Source: CAVSRC01 sp963732845
GTDB lineage: Bacteria; Pseudomonadota; Alphaproteobacteria; Rhizobiales; Kaistiaceae
Reading direction: 5' to 3'
Length of the DNA stretch: 64,000 nt
Assembly: GCA_963732845.1 (NCBI GenBank)
Contig: CAVTBE010000007.1
Span: 124,001-188,000, forward strand
Made by a program: the position numbers and the translations under genes. The notes under the pieces were generated by a model. That model saw only the letters and a program-made list of their open reading frames with translations, did not search any database and had not been told where the DNA came from. Within the stretch, counting starts at the first letter, position 1. Each line of letters starts with the position of its first letter. Below, one piece after another: positions 18,094 through 27,769 of this stretch.

Positions 18094-19068
18094 CTATTCG
18101 GCCGGATGCAGCGGTTCGCCATTGGCGGCGTGCCAGGCGAGGATCCCTTCCCAGATCTGCTCGGCCGTCTCGGCGAACCAGAACAGGTCCAGATCCTCGC
18201 GGTCGATGACGCCCTCGTCGGCGAGGTAATCGAAATCGACGGCGCCGCGCCAGTATTCCTCGCCGACCAGCACCACCGGCATCGGTTTGATGGTGCGCGT
18301 CTGCATGAGGGTAAGCAACTCGAACAGCTCGTCGAAGGTGCCGAAGCCGCCGGGAAAGGCGACCAGCGCCTTGGCCCTGAGCAGGAAGTGCAGCTTGCGC
18401 AACGCGAAATAGTGGAAGCGGAAGCAGAGTTCCGGCGTGACATAGGGATTGGGGAACTGCTCGCGCGGCAGCGTGATGTTGAGGCCGACGGTCGGCGCGC
18501 CGATGTCGAAGGCGCCGCGATTGGCCGCCTCCATGATGCCCGGGCCGCCGCCGGTGGTGACCACCAGGGGATGGCCGCGGAAGAGCAGATGCGAGGACGA
18601 CACCAGCCGGCCGAAGGCGCGGGCGACGTCGTAATAGCGGCTCTTGGCGAGGATGCGCCTGGCGATGGCGAGCCGGCGGGCGGTGTCGGCATCGTCCGGC
18701 GCCGCCGCGTGCGCCGCCTCGCACTCGGCCGCCCGTTTCGCCGCCGCCGCCGGCTCGGCGATGCGCGTCGAGCCGAAGATGACCACCGTGTGGTGGATGC
18801 CGGCCTGTTCGAGCAGCTTTTCCGCCTTCAGATAGTCGAGCTGCAGCCTGACGCCGCGCACCTCGCCGCGGGCGAGAAACTCCGGATCGTCGTCGGGAGC
18901 ACGATAGGTCGGGCTCTCCAGGAGCCTCGCCACCCGCTCCGGCGCGCCGGGATCTTCCTCGGCCGGCTTTGGCTGAAAATCGGGCAGCGGCGTCTGGCGC
19001 AGGCGCGGATCGGGCGGCGCCGGCACGCGCGTCTGCAGGGCGGCCGACGGGTGTTGAGGATTGGTCAT
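18094..19068 (-). CDS. LOG family protein (nucleotide 5'-monophosphate phosphoribohydrolase-like)
   Basis: A 324-residue Rossmann-fold protein. After a proline-rich N-terminus of about 90 residues come VVIFGSTRIAEP, VTTGGGPGIMEAANRGAF and the diagnostic PGGFGTFDELFEL. LOG proteins cleave AMP or cytokinin riboside monophosphate to the base and ribose 5-phosphate. The length and N-terminal extension place it in the larger TIGR00730-like subgroup. It is the first gene of a two-gene unit with the beta-CASP hydrolase, hinting at shared nucleotide or RNA turnover, which is inference only. Confidence 0.87.
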   Translation of the reverse strand: MTNPQHPSAALQTRVPAPPDPRLRQTPLPDFQPKPAEEDPGAPERVARLLESPTYRAPDDDPEFLARGEVRGVRLQLDYLKAEKLLEQAGIHHTVVIFGSTRIAEPAAAAKRAAECEAAHAAAPDDADTARRLAIARRILAKSRYYDVARAFGRLVSSSHLLFRGHPLVVTTGGGPGIMEAANRGAFDIGAPTVGLNITLPREQFPNPYVTPELCFRFHYFALRKLHFLLRAKALVAFPGGFGTFDELFELLTLMQTRTIKPMPVVLVGEEYWRGAVDFDYLADEGVIDREDLDLFWFAETAEQIWEGILAWHAANGEPLHPAE

Positions 19069-19260
19069 GGGGATGGCACGTCCGCTTGTCTTGCCGGCGG
19101 GCGGCCCCGCCGGATCGTCTCCCTTGAGTCGTCCCCTAGCATCCTAAGCCTCGGCCGGCCATGCGGGGAGAGAACAGCGCCCTTGCGCCGGCGCCGCAAG
19201 CGGCTGATATGATCCGGGGGCCGTCAGCGCGGGCCGGGGGGAGCCGAGGAGCGACGACCA

Positions 19261-20217
19261 ATGGATGAACCACTTCGCCATTTCGACCATGTGACGGTCT
19301 TCGGCGGCGCCACCATAGACCGCATTGCACAGAGCTTCGGGCAACCGGTGATGGGCGCCTCCAACCCCGGTCATGCCCGCCGCCAGACAGGCGGCGTCGG
19401 GCTCAACGTCGCCGTCGTTCTCGCCCGCCTTGGCATCGCGGTGCGCTTCGTCTCCCGCGTCGGGGCCGACCCGGACGGCGAGACGATCATCGCCACGTGC
19501 GCTACGGCCGGTATCGAAGCCTCGGGCGTCGGCACTTCGGCGGAAGCGCCGACCGCCGGGTATCATGCCGCCTTCGACGACAAGGGCGAGCTGATCATCG
19601 GCATCGCCGACATGGATGTCTGCGCCGAGCTGACCCCGGCCGTGGTCGGCCCGGCCGCAGCAGAGCCCGGAGCCGATGATTTCTGGGTGCTCGACGCCAA
19701 TCTGCCGGAAGAGACGCTGGCCTTTCTGGTCGAGCAGGCAGCCGACACCGGCACGCCGGTTGCCGCCCTTTCGGTCTCGCCGGTGAAGGCGATGCGCCTG
19801 GCTTCCCTTCTCGACCGGTTGACCGTTCTCTTCACCAATCGGCGCGAGGCCGCGGCGCTGCTTGGCATGGACCCGAACCACACCGGCAGCACCACGGCGC
19901 TGGCCGCCGAGCTGTCCCGCATGCACCAGAGCCGGATCGTGGTCACCGCCGGGGGCGAGCCGATGATCGCCGCCCGCGGCGGCGAAACGCGCTCCTTCCT
20001 GCCGCTCAAGACAAGCATCAGCGCCGTCAACGGCGCCGGCGATTCCTTCGCCGCCGGCGTCGTTGCCGCGATGACGGAAGGACGCTCGCTCAACGATTCC
20101 ATCCGCTACGGCCTTGCCGCCGCGGCGCTCACCATCGAACACGGCAGCGTCGCCGCGGCCCCGTTCAAGCCCGGCGTACTCGCCGCGCGCATCGCGGCCG
20201 GGCCAGGCAACAAATGA
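19261..20217 (+). CDS. psuK: PfkB-family kinase, probable pseudouridine kinase
   Basis: A 318-residue ribokinase-fold enzyme. It shows the N-terminal substrate segment ARRQTGGVGLNVAVVLARLG and the C-terminal anion-hole and catalytic motif AVNGAGDSFAAGVVAAM, whose Asp is the base. Fold alone would allow several sugar or nucleoside kinases. The overlap of its stop codon with the start of psuG (ATGA) makes pseudouridine kinase the best call: it phosphorylates pseudouridine to pseudouridine 5'-phosphate, the substrate of PsuG. A purine-rich GAGGAGCGACG lies before the ATG at 19261. Confidence 0.88.
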   Translation: MDEPLRHFDHVTVFGGATIDRIAQSFGQPVMGASNPGHARRQTGGVGLNVAVVLARLGIAVRFVSRVGADPDGETIIATCATAGIEASGVGTSAEAPTAGYHAAFDDKGELIIGIADMDVCAELTPAVVGPAAAEPGADDFWVLDANLPEETLAFLVEQAADTGTPVAALSVSPVKAMRLASLLDRLTVLFTNRREAAALLGMDPNHTGSTTALAAELSRMHQSRIVVTAGGEPMIAARGGETRSFLPLKTSISAVNGAGDSFAAGVVAAMTEGRSLNDSIRYGLAAAALTIEHGSVAAAPFKPGVLAARIAAGPGNK

Positions 20218-21134
20218 CCAGCATGAACCGACACCTAGCGCTTTCTGCCGAGGTCGCAGCGGCGCTTGCCGCCGGCAGGCCGGTGGTGGCGCTGGAGACC
20301 ACCATCATCAGCCACGGCATGCCGTGGCCGGACAATCTCGACACTGCGCTGGCCGTCGAGGCGGTGGTGCGCGCGGCCGGTGCCCTCCCCGCCGCCATCG
20401 CCGTGATGGGCGGCAAGATCCGCGTCGGCCTCGACCGCGGCGAACTGGAGCGACTGGCGCAGGCGAAGGACGTGCTCAAGCTCTCCTCCGCCGATATCGC
20501 CTATGGCCTCGCCTCCGGCCGCACCGGGGCCACCACCGTCGCCGCCACCATGATCGCGGCGCATCTGGCCGGCATCCGCGTCTTCGCCACCGGCGGCATC
20601 GGCGGCGTCCACCGCGGCGCCGAGACGAGCTTCGACATCTCCGCCGACCTGACCGAACTGGCGAAGACGCCGGTCACCGTCGTCTGTGCCGGCGCCAAGG
20701 CGCTGCTCGACTTGCCCAAGACGCTGGAGGTGCTGGAGACGCTGGGCGTGCCGGTGGCGAGCTACCGGAGCGACGCCTTCCCCGCCTTCTGGTCACGCGA
20801 CAGCGGCCTCCCCACCCCGCTCCGCTTCGACGAGCCCGGCGCCATCGCCGGCTTCATGCGCACCCGCGCCGAACTCGGCCAGGCGGGCGGCCTGCTCGTC
20901 GCCAATCCGGTGCCGGCGGCCGACGAGATTCCGGTTGCCGAAATGGCGCCGGTAATCGAGGCCGCGGTTGCCGACGCCACGGCCAAGGGCGTCACCGGCA
21001 AGGCGGTGACCCCCTTCCTGCTCGACGCCATCTTCCACCGGACCGGCGGCCGCAGCCTTTCCACCAACATCGCGCTGGTGAAGAACAATGCGCGCCTGGC
21101 CGCCGAGATCGCCGTGGCGCTGGCGGCGGAATAG
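20214..21134 (+). CDS. psuG: Pseudouridine-5'-phosphate glycosidase
   Basis: Splits the C-C bond of pseudouridine 5'-phosphate to uracil and ribose 5-phosphate. The 306-residue protein carries the family signatures VALETTIISHGMPWP near residue 23, FATGGIGGVHRGAETSFDIS around residue 125, and VTPFLLDAIFHRTGGRSLST in the C-terminal part. Its ATG overlaps the psuK stop by four bases, so translation is coupled. A small gene follows 21 bp later. No transporter for pseudouridine is present nearby. Confidence 0.95.
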   Translation: MTSMNRHLALSAEVAAALAAGRPVVALETTIISHGMPWPDNLDTALAVEAVVRAAGALPAAIAVMGGKIRVGLDRGELERLAQAKDVLKLSSADIAYGLASGRTGATTVAATMIAAHLAGIRVFATGGIGGVHRGAETSFDISADLTELAKTPVTVVCAGAKALLDLPKTLEVLETLGVPVASYRSDAFPAFWSRDSGLPTPLRFDEPGAIAGFMRTRAELGQAGGLLVANPVPAADEIPVAEMAPVIEAAVADATAKGVTGKAVTPFLLDAIFHRTGGRSLSTNIALVKNNARLAAEIAVALAAE

Positions 21135-21155
21135 GCGCGGCCAACGGAGGCAGGC

Positions 21156-21440
21156 ATGATCAATGTCAGACGCACCAGCGACGGTGATCCGCTCACATTC
21201 GACGTCACCATCTCCGAGGCAAACGGCGAGAGCCGCCACCATGTGACGATGGCGCCGGAGACCTACGACCGCCTCGCGGCCGGCATAGCGACACCGGAGG
21301 CTCTGGTCGACGCGGCCTTCCGCTTCCTGCTCGACCGCGAGCCCAGGGAGTCGATCCTCGGCCGCTTCGACGTGACCGTGATTGCGCGCTACTTCCCCGA
21401 ATTCGAGCGCGCGCTGCCGCGCTATCTCGCGCAGGCGTGA
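21156..21440 (+). CDS. Small hypothetical protein after psuG
   Basis: A 94-residue soluble protein with ribosome site CGGAGGCAGG, 21 bp downstream of psuG and so likely in its operon. It begins MINVRRTSDGDPLTFDVTIS and ends with LGRFDVTVIARYFPEFERAL. It looks like a single compact domain of strands followed by helices. No family or motif is recognised; a link to pseudouridine metabolism is only positional. Confidence 0.6.
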   Translation: MINVRRTSDGDPLTFDVTISEANGESRHHVTMAPETYDRLAAGIATPEALVDAAFRFLLDREPRESILGRFDVTVIARYFPEFERALPRYLAQA

Positions 21441-22071
21441 GCGAAGGCCGCGCCGGCCAACTCTTGCCCGGGCTCCCGCATTCGCGGGGAGCGAACGGAA
21501 GAGCGGGCAACGCTTCCTGTTCCCGCGGGCAATCGCTCCGGGCCATGAATCTTTCAAAGAACTCCCCCCTCGACGTGAGGGGGTGGCGGGCGCTCGATGA
21601 GTGCCAGTCCAGTATTCTGTAGGGGCGCTCAGCCGGGCGCCCGCCGCGATGGTTTTTGCTCCGGCCCGCCTGGGACCCGAGGCGAAGGCGAGGCGGCTCC
21701 TTGCCGGACAACCGACCTCTCGACCACCACGGTCCCCGTGACCCGTTTCCAGGACCGGTCCGACCGTGGCTGACCCTCGCCTGCCTTTAGCGCTGCCCTT
21801 TGGAGGCATGAGCGCGGCGGAGGCGAGCCTCCGCTGGCGGGCTTGGGGGAGCCCCACCGCTGCCATGTGCGAAATGGCAACGGCGGACACCGCACCCCAC
21901 CCCACGCTGCAAGACGCCTCATGAGCGCGCCCCTTCGCGGGCGGGGATGAGGCAAGTATCGCACAGGTTTTGGAGAGGGGGATAAGTTTGGGCCGCGAGA
22001 CGGGGCGAAGAACGTCGTGGCCGGGACTGCCCCGCCACGACGCTCATGTCCTGCTCAGGCGGCACCGGCTC
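21441..22071. other. Gene-free accessory stretch with repeat material
   Basis: About 630 bases without a convincing gene. The short frames have odd composition and no family features. The right part holds the first copy of a 99-bp direct repeat (21890-21988). The rest contains GC-rich inverted segments, for example around 21564-21580 (CCCCCCTCGACGTGAGGGGG), and looks like degraded intergenic repeat sequence. Confidence 0.5.
21890..21988. repeat. 99-bp direct repeat, copy 1
   Basis: Matches 22766-22864 over 99 bases without gaps and with two mismatches that I can see. The repeat contains CCTCAT...ATGAGG arms around GC-rich inner arms, so it could fold as a hairpin. The two copies flank the DUF3617 gene at a spacing of 876 bp. 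It is too short for an insertion sequence; a dispersed non-coding repeat is likelier. Confidence 0.85.
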
Positions 22072-22605
22072 TCAGGGCTTCACGCTGCCGCAATCGGCGG
22101 CGAGCCATTTGCCCGAGATCTGGCGGTTGATCTTCATCACGTTGCCGCCTTCCGAGACGGTCATGTCGATGGTGCCGTTCATCGCCTGCGGGCTCGGCGC
22201 ATCGAAATGAACGGTGCCGGACATCTGGTGGCGGCCGGTGCAGGCGATCTGCACCTCCATCGAGGTGGGCGTGCTTGCCGCGACGGTCTGGGTGCAGCCG
22301 TTCGACAGCTCGGGATCCTTGAAGCCGCGCTGGATGCTCTCGGCGGTGACGCATGACTTGTAGGTGTGCGGCTTGTTGCTGGCCGCCATCGCGACCGCCA
22401 ACGCGGCTGTCATCTTGGCCTTCTGCGCCGGCGTCAGGTTGGCCAGATCCGCGGCCGGGATCGGCGGCGCGCCACTGGTGGTGCCGGTGGAGGTCACCTC
22501 CCACAGGCCATATTTGAGGTTGAGCGAGACCGAGGCGGCCTGGCTGGCGGCCGCCAAACAGACGCTTGCCGACAAGGCTAGTGAAAGCATGCGCAGGGTT
22601 GACAT
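22072..22605 (-). CDS. Secreted DUF3617 family protein
   Basis: A 177-residue protein with a signal peptide (LSLALSASVCLAAASQA). The mature part begins LNLKYGLWEVTST, the hallmark of DUF3617, and ends with MKINRQISGKWLAADCGSVK. Four cysteines, including one in SCVTAESIQRG and one in NGCTQTV, are usual for the family. The ATG at 22605 has a GGAGG at good spacing; ATG 22608 is too close to it. The role of the family is unknown. The gene lies between two near-identical 99-bp repeats. Confidence 0.85.
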   Translation of the reverse strand: MSTLRMLSLALSASVCLAAASQAASVSLNLKYGLWEVTSTGTTSGAPPIPAADLANLTPAQKAKMTAALAVAMAASNKPHTYKSCVTAESIQRGFKDPELSNGCTQTVAASTPTSMEVQIACTGRHQMSGTVHFDAPSPQAMNGTIDMTVSEGGNVMKINRQISGKWLAADCGSVKP

Positions 22606-22765
22606 CATCGCCTCCATGCGACCCGAAGTCCGCCCCGCGACCGGTCGCGCGAGGAGAGCCTGACCGGCTTGCCGAGAGTTGCCAAGAGACCGAGGTCACA
22701 CCTCTGGAGGCGGCGGGAAACGGCGCCTCTTCCGAGAGACCGACCATATACTCGCCGCGCGGGCG

Positions 22766-22864
22766 CCGCACCCCGCCCCACGCTGCAAGACGCCTCATGA
22801 GCGCGCCCCTTCGCGGGCGGGGATGAGGCAAGTATCTCACAGGTTTTGGAGAGGGGGATAAGTT
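22766..22864. repeat. 99-bp direct repeat, copy 2
   Basis: Second copy of the repeat at 21890-21988, same orientation. It ends 17 bp before the stop codon of the broken restriction-modification gene, at the junction between GC-rich backbone and that lower-GC gene. Confidence 0.85.
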
Positions 22865-22881
22865 GGGGGGATGTACGCGGC

Positions 22882-25800
22882 TTAGTGCCGCGCCGACCGC
22901 ATCGCCTCGGTGATCGCCACGGTCTCGACGCTGACCCGCGTGACGCGCAGGAGAAGGTCGATAACCTTCTCCTTGTAGTCCGCGAAGCGGTAGGTGTTGA
23001 ACTTCTCTCGGACCGTCGGGTCGCGTGGGGTTTTTTCCTTGTACTGGTCGAGGATCCATTCGAGCGCCGAGCGGTTGCCGAGGCGATAGTCCCACGCTTC
23101 CGGCGGCACGTCGATCAACTGCGTCTCGGTGTCGAGCCGGATGTTGCCGTTGGTCTTGTCGGCGCGCAGCATCGCTTTCGGTGAGACACCCGCCTCGCGC
23201 ACCCTCTGGTCAGCTACGTCGATACGCTCAAGCGGCCACGGCTCGACTGTCTCGTAACCGAGATGGAGCGCCATCAGCTTCTCGCCCCAGCCCGCCCAGC
23301 GCCAGAAGTCGTCGTAGAACGGAATGCGAGGAAATTCGCGCTTAAGGTTCTGCGCGTATTTCTCGCGGTAGAGCGGATCGTGCAACACGGCATAGACATA
23401 GTGGAAGATGGCGTCCTTGGTGATGCCGCGACCGAGCATTCCTCCTCGGTCGTGCCCGGCCTTGTGCTGGGCATCCGCGTCTTCTACTTCGTAGTGAACG
23501 CGGAATAGTTCGAGCGCCCAGTCGGTGATGTTGTCAATGCGAGCGCCATCCTTGGCAATTCGGCGTCTCGCCAATCCCTGTGTGCTCCCATTCCCATTCT
23601 TCAACAACGACGTATCGTAGAGCCCGTCGACAGCCAAAGCAGCCAATGGGTTCGCTGATGAAACAGACAAAAATGCGATCGTCTGGTTGGCTAGGTGGTC
23701 GCCATACATTTCGTACAGGCGGAAGCTCTGGCTGTTGAGCACTCGATCAAAATAGACGGACTTTCCAGTGAATGGTCGGTACGCCAAATCGACGATTTTC
23801 GAGACATCAAATTTAATCGCAGTCTTCCTCTCCAGGTGCCGACTCAGCTCTCGGTCCCATTTGATCTCGTTCTTCGTCGCCATCTGAGGATCGCGTCTCG
23901 CGTCCTCATATCGATTGATCAACACGGTTAATTTTGATCGGAGTATTTCGGGGTCAAAGTCGTAGACCCATTCGTCGCGCTTGGTCTGAAGCCCATTGGA
24001 CACAATGCGAAAAACAGTGCGGTCAGCAGTTCTTCGACTTCGATACCTTTTCCCCTTGTCAGCGATCGGCACAAGGCTGTCCCAATCATTGCTCGCTTGG
24101 TTGATCCAGTTGTATTTCTCGTCGGGCTGAATCGCATCGAACGCCACGCTTGAGAGCCTATTAGCCGCCAGGAAGGCGAGCTTGTCTTCGGCAGTCTCCA
24201 TCTCGGGCCGCCGGGCATAGTGAAATCGTCGCCGCCGACTTGCCCTTCCGCTTGACGAAAAAGGCGATGGCGACTCCAGTCTGGATGCCGAAGACGTTGT
24301 GCTTGGTTCCAGAGATCTTCGGGTTGGCACGCACGTCGCCGCCGAGATCCATGATCCAGATGTCGGCAAAGTCTTCGGTCACGACCTTGCGGAACCCGTC
24401 GAAGGCCGCCTTCTCGATGTAGTTGCGGTTAGTGATGAGCGCGAGAATGCCATCGTCCTTCAGTCGATCGGCCGACCAGCGAAAGAAGCGCGTGTACATG
24501 TCGTACAGAGAACTCTGGTTCTGCGCCGTGCCTTGCGCTCCATAGGTCGCGCGGATGCGCTCGTCCACGCGCCGGTAGGGCCGGTTCGGATTTCGCGAAT
24601 TATAGTTCTCCTGCCAGGCGTTGTAGGGCGGATTGCCGATGACAACGCTGATCTTGCGCTTGTTCTGCCGCTTGATGCGCTCGACGTTTTCCTCGCTGAG
24701 GCTACCGAACAAGTCGTGCTGATGGCCGGCATAGATGCCGAGGCCGGCGGTGTTATCGAGCGTGTCCACGAAGCAGAGGTTCGGATACTCCTCATAGCCG
24801 CCCATGATCGCTGCATAGGTCGCCTCGATATTCAGGTTGGCGACGTAGTAGGGCAGGATCGCTACCTCATTGGCGTGCAGCTCGTCGCGATACTTGTGGC
24901 GCAGCTTCTCCTTCTGCCCACGGAAGTGCTCAATCAGTTCGGCGATGAAGGTGCCGGTGCCGCAGGCGGGATCAAGGATTTCCACGTTCTTGTCGATCAG
25001 CGCCTTGCCGAAATGCTTCTGGCAGAGCCAATCGGCGCTTTCGACCATGAAGCGCACGATCTCATTGGGGGTGTAAACGACGCCCAGCCGGTCGGCGGCC
25101 TTCTTGTTGTAGACCTTGTAGAAGCCTTCATAGATCGTCTTGAGGAACGCTTGCTTCTCGTGGTGATTGGAGACCAGCGCGGCGGTGCTCCTGATTGCCG
25201 CATAGTAGGAGCGAAGGGCATTGAGCGTGTTGTGCTTGACCGCGCCGGTGAAGAACGTCTCCTCCAGCGCGTAGAGCTCCTTGGCGACATTGTTCTCGCG
25301 GTGGAAGCCGCTGTCGCTGAAGACCTGGCTGAAAATCTCCTCGGTCAGGATGTGCTGGATCAGCATCTCGCGCACATCGGCGGCGGTGACGCTCGGATTG
25401 ATGGTCTCCTGCGCGTGCTTGAGGAACTTAATTGCTGCTTCGCGAAATGCCGAGTTCTCCTTCTCGGCCTTGTCGATCATGTCGCGGAGCGCGCCAAGCA
25501 CGGCCGGCAGGTCCGTCTTGAACTGCGCGACCGCCGCCCGGAACTTTGCAATCTCCGGGCGTTCCCACTGGAAGAACAGCGAGACGAGACGCGCCAGCGC
25601 GTCCGTGTCCTGCATTGAGCAGCGGGTCGACTCCAGCCGGTTCTGGATCAGGACCGCGGTGTCGGAATTTTCGAAAATGATGTTGTCCTGAGGATATCCC
25701 CTACGCTTCTTTTTCTCGATCTCGGTATCAAGGTCGTCGTCGGTGTCCTTGGCTTCCCAGAAGCCCTGCGGGACGCGGAGATCGTATAGAATCGTGCCGT

Positions 25801-25990
25801 CGGGATAGACCTTCGTCTTCAGCGGTGTGTTGTATTCGAGCTCCTCGACGAAGGTGAGATTTTGCGACCGCGCCTAGGAGCGCAGCAGGTTGCGGAATGC
25901 GGCGCGGATCACCTGCTCGGTGTTCGTCCCCGATACGCGCTTCAGCGTCTCAAGTTCGTTCAGATATTCGTTGATGAGAAGCTGGCTCAT
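22882..25990 (-). pseudogene. Type ISP-like restriction-modification DNA methyltransferase, in-frame stop and frameshift
   Basis: From ATG 25990 (MSQLLINEYLNELETLKRVS) the frame meets TAG at 25874-25876 (residue 39), then continues in the same frame without further stops to about 24230, shifts one frame, and runs to 22882. The joined product is about 1035 residues. It holds the adenine-methyltransferase motifs DPACGTGTFIAELIEHF and VVIGNPPYNAWQENY, then a target-recognition-like C-terminal part with PRIPFYDDFWRWAGWGEKL, as in type ISP enzymes. No intact nuclease or helicase domain is visible. The segment is lower in GC than its surroundings. TAG may replace a TGG Trp codon. Probably an inactive acquired modification gene. 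Confidence 0.8.
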
Positions 25991-26348
25991 CCGCCTGCGC
26001 CGATTCCGGAGCGGCAACCGTAACGTGTCGGAAGAACAGAAGAAAGACGTGGACGGCCAGGACCATGCCCGGCCATGACGAATACCTGTTGCCAACGCCG
26101 CCCGGATTCCGGCACGCGTCGGAACGACGACAGGGCGTGAGCCGCGGCCTCACCCAATACTCCGTTCATGCCCGCCCCCGAGCGGGCATCCAGGCGAGAC
26201 GTGCCACACCGCGAGTCAGACCTGGGTTCCCGCCTGCGCGGGAACGAACGGCTTGGGAAGCCCCCCTCACCCGGCGCTTCGCGCCGACCTCTCCCGCGAG
26301 GGGAGAGGTGAAGAGGCGCCTCACCGCCCCGGCATCTCCTTGGCCCCT
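25991..26348. repeat. Gene-free stretch with three REP-like hairpins
   Basis: No gene is seen. Three inverted repeats lie close together: ATGCCCGC (26168-26175) with GCGGGCAT (26182-26189); GTTCCCGC (26226-26233) with GCGGGAAC (26238-26245); and CCTCTCCC (26288-26295) with GGGAGAGG (26300-26307). Such GC-rich palindromes are common as dispersed intergenic elements in rhizobia. Confidence 0.55.
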
Positions 26349-26546
26349 TCAGAATGCCTTGGGCAGGCCCGCTTGCCGCAGGATGGCGTTGGCGGTGTGG
26401 CGGCTGGGAATGCCGATCGGGACCGCAAAACTCCGCCGCGTGAGCGGACTGTGCCAGATTTCGTGGCTGCCCTTACCCTGACGGACGAGTTCACAGCCGG
26501 CGGAACGCAGGAGATCGCGGCGCGGCCGGTCGAACTGGGGAGCCAT
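26349..26546 (-). CDS. hicA: HicA-type mRNA interferase toxin
   Basis: A 65-residue protein of the HicA type, a double-stranded-RNA-binding-like fold that cleaves mRNA in the absence of its antitoxin. LLRSAGCELVRQGKGSHEIW contains the conserved Gly-Ser-His with the catalytic His, and FAVPIGIPSRHTANAILRQ is the usual C-terminal part (normally ...H....G....I.R..G). The start ATG directly abuts the stop of the upstream antitoxin gene (TAAATG). Confidence 0.85.
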   Translation of the reverse strand: MAPQFDRPRRDLLRSAGCELVRQGKGSHEIWHSPLTRRSFAVPIGIPSRHTANAILRQAGLPKAF

Positions 26547-26783
26547 TTACGCCGCGGCCGGCTCGGCTTCGCGCAATGCGGTGATCTGCAGGAACAACTG
26601 CGCCGGATCGACGCCGGGATGATTGTCCGGCAGCAGGTCGAGCGCCATCGCCGAGATCCTCGCCAGCAATTCGTCGAGCGTGGGGGCATCCGCTGCCGCC
26701 GGGATGTCATCGCAATGGCCGCTCCACACCGACGCCTCGGCATCCCATGCGGCAGAGATCGTAAAGATGGTCGGCTTGGGCAT
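26547..26783 (-). CDS. hicB: HicB-like antitoxin (DUF1902)
   Basis: A 78-residue protein with the DUF1902/HicB-like partial RNase H fold: FTISAAWDAEASVWSGHCDD and a following helix TLDELLARISAMALDLLPDN. It lies upstream of hicA with no gap, the arrangement in which antitoxin is made first. No DNA-binding domain is visible, so autoregulation may need HicA or may not occur. Pairing with HicA supports the call. Confidence 0.83.
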   Translation of the reverse strand: MPKPTIFTISAAWDAEASVWSGHCDDIPAAADAPTLDELLARISAMALDLLPDNHPGVDPAQLFLQITALREAEPAAA

Positions 26784-26928
26784 GACGGACCCTCGATTGG
26801 TGCGCCAACAGCGCTATGCTTTCCTAGCATATTGCACAATCGGAAGGGAGACGGCCCCCTCGCCCGCGCCTGCGGCGCGATCCCCGATGGTGTGCGGGGC
26901 AGGCTCTCTCCCGCGACGACAGCGGACG

Positions 26929-27717
26929 CTAGACGGCAAAGGCCTCGCGGAAGCGGCTGAGCGCCAGTTCGTCGTCGCCGGAAGGCCAGGCCTCCAGGCC
27001 GATGGTGCCGCGATAGCCCATCTCCTTCAGCGCCCGGGCGATGGCCGGGTAGTTGATCTCGCCGGTGCCCGGTTCCTTGCGGCCCGGCACGTCGGCCACC
27101 TGGATTTCGCCGATGTGCGGCAGAGCCCGCCGGCACAGCGCGATCAGGTTCCCCTCGCCGATCTGGGCGTGATAGAGGTCCAGATTGAGTTTGAGCGACG
27201 GCCGACCGACGGCCGAGACCAGCGCAAGCGTATCCGCCGCTTTGGCGAACGGCGTCTTCGGGTGGTCGACCGCCTCGTTCAGATTCTCCAGGACGAAGAC
27301 GACGCCTTCCGCCTCGCCAAGGTCGGCGATCCGCCTCAGCGTGTCATAGGCCTTCAGCCACATGGGGCCGGTCACCACCTCGCACTTGACCACCGGCAAT
27401 CCCTGCCCGTCGAGCCCGGTGCCATGCAGGTTGAGCCGCGGGCAGCCGAGCTGCCGGGCAACGGCGATCGACTGCTTCGCCGTGCGCAACAATTCGTCGG
27501 CGCCCTCATCGTCCGCCAGGGTCCCCGTGACATAGCCGGTCATCGACGAGAAGACCGCGCCGGACCGCGCCAGCGCGGCGATGTCGTGCTTGGTCCAGTC
27601 CCAGATTTCGGCCTGGAAGCCGAGTTCGGTGATGCGCCTGAGGCGATCGATCACCGCAAGGGAACGAAAGACCATCTCGGCGCAGACTGCCAGGGTGAAG
27701 GTCTGGTCGGCAGGCAT
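26929..27717 (-). CDS. TIM-barrel isomerase, hydroxypyruvate isomerase-like
   Basis: A 262-residue protein of the xylose isomerase-like TIM barrel. FQAEIWDWTKHDIAAL, NLHGTGLDGQG, VFVLENLNEAVDHP (catalytic Glu) and GTIGLEAWPSGDDELALSRF (second Glu) match hydroxypyruvate isomerase, which interconverts hydroxypyruvate and tartronate semialdehyde. The length agrees with Hyi. I start it at ATG 27717 (MPADQTFTLAVCAEMVF) behind GGAGCC; the frame is open for 16 more residues. No glyoxylate-carboligase genes are near, so other sugar epimerases remain possible. Confidence 0.78.
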   Translation of the reverse strand: MPADQTFTLAVCAEMVFRSLAVIDRLRRITELGFQAEIWDWTKHDIAALARSGAVFSSMTGYVTGTLADDEGADELLRTAKQSIAVARQLGCPRLNLHGTGLDGQGLPVVKCEVVTGPMWLKAYDTLRRIADLGEAEGVVFVLENLNEAVDHPKTPFAKAADTLALVSAVGRPSLKLNLDLYHAQIGEGNLIALCRRALPHIGEIQVADVPGRKEPGTGEINYPAIARALKEMGYRGTIGLEAWPSGDDELALSRFREAFAV

Positions 27718-27769
27718 CGCAGGGCTCCGTGCTTCGTCGGGTGGGTCGCCGGCCGTATGCGGCACAACG

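Noticed and set aside
21629..21964. A possible minus-strand gene rich in Arg, Pro and Ser
   Set aside because: The frame overlaps the 99-bp repeat, part of it recurs with the second copy, and no family or start signal supports it.
21441..26928. A prophage or integrative element
   Set aside because: No integrase, transposase, phage gene, tRNA target or terminal inverted repeats were found. Only non-coding repeats, a broken modification gene and a toxin-antitoxin pair are present.
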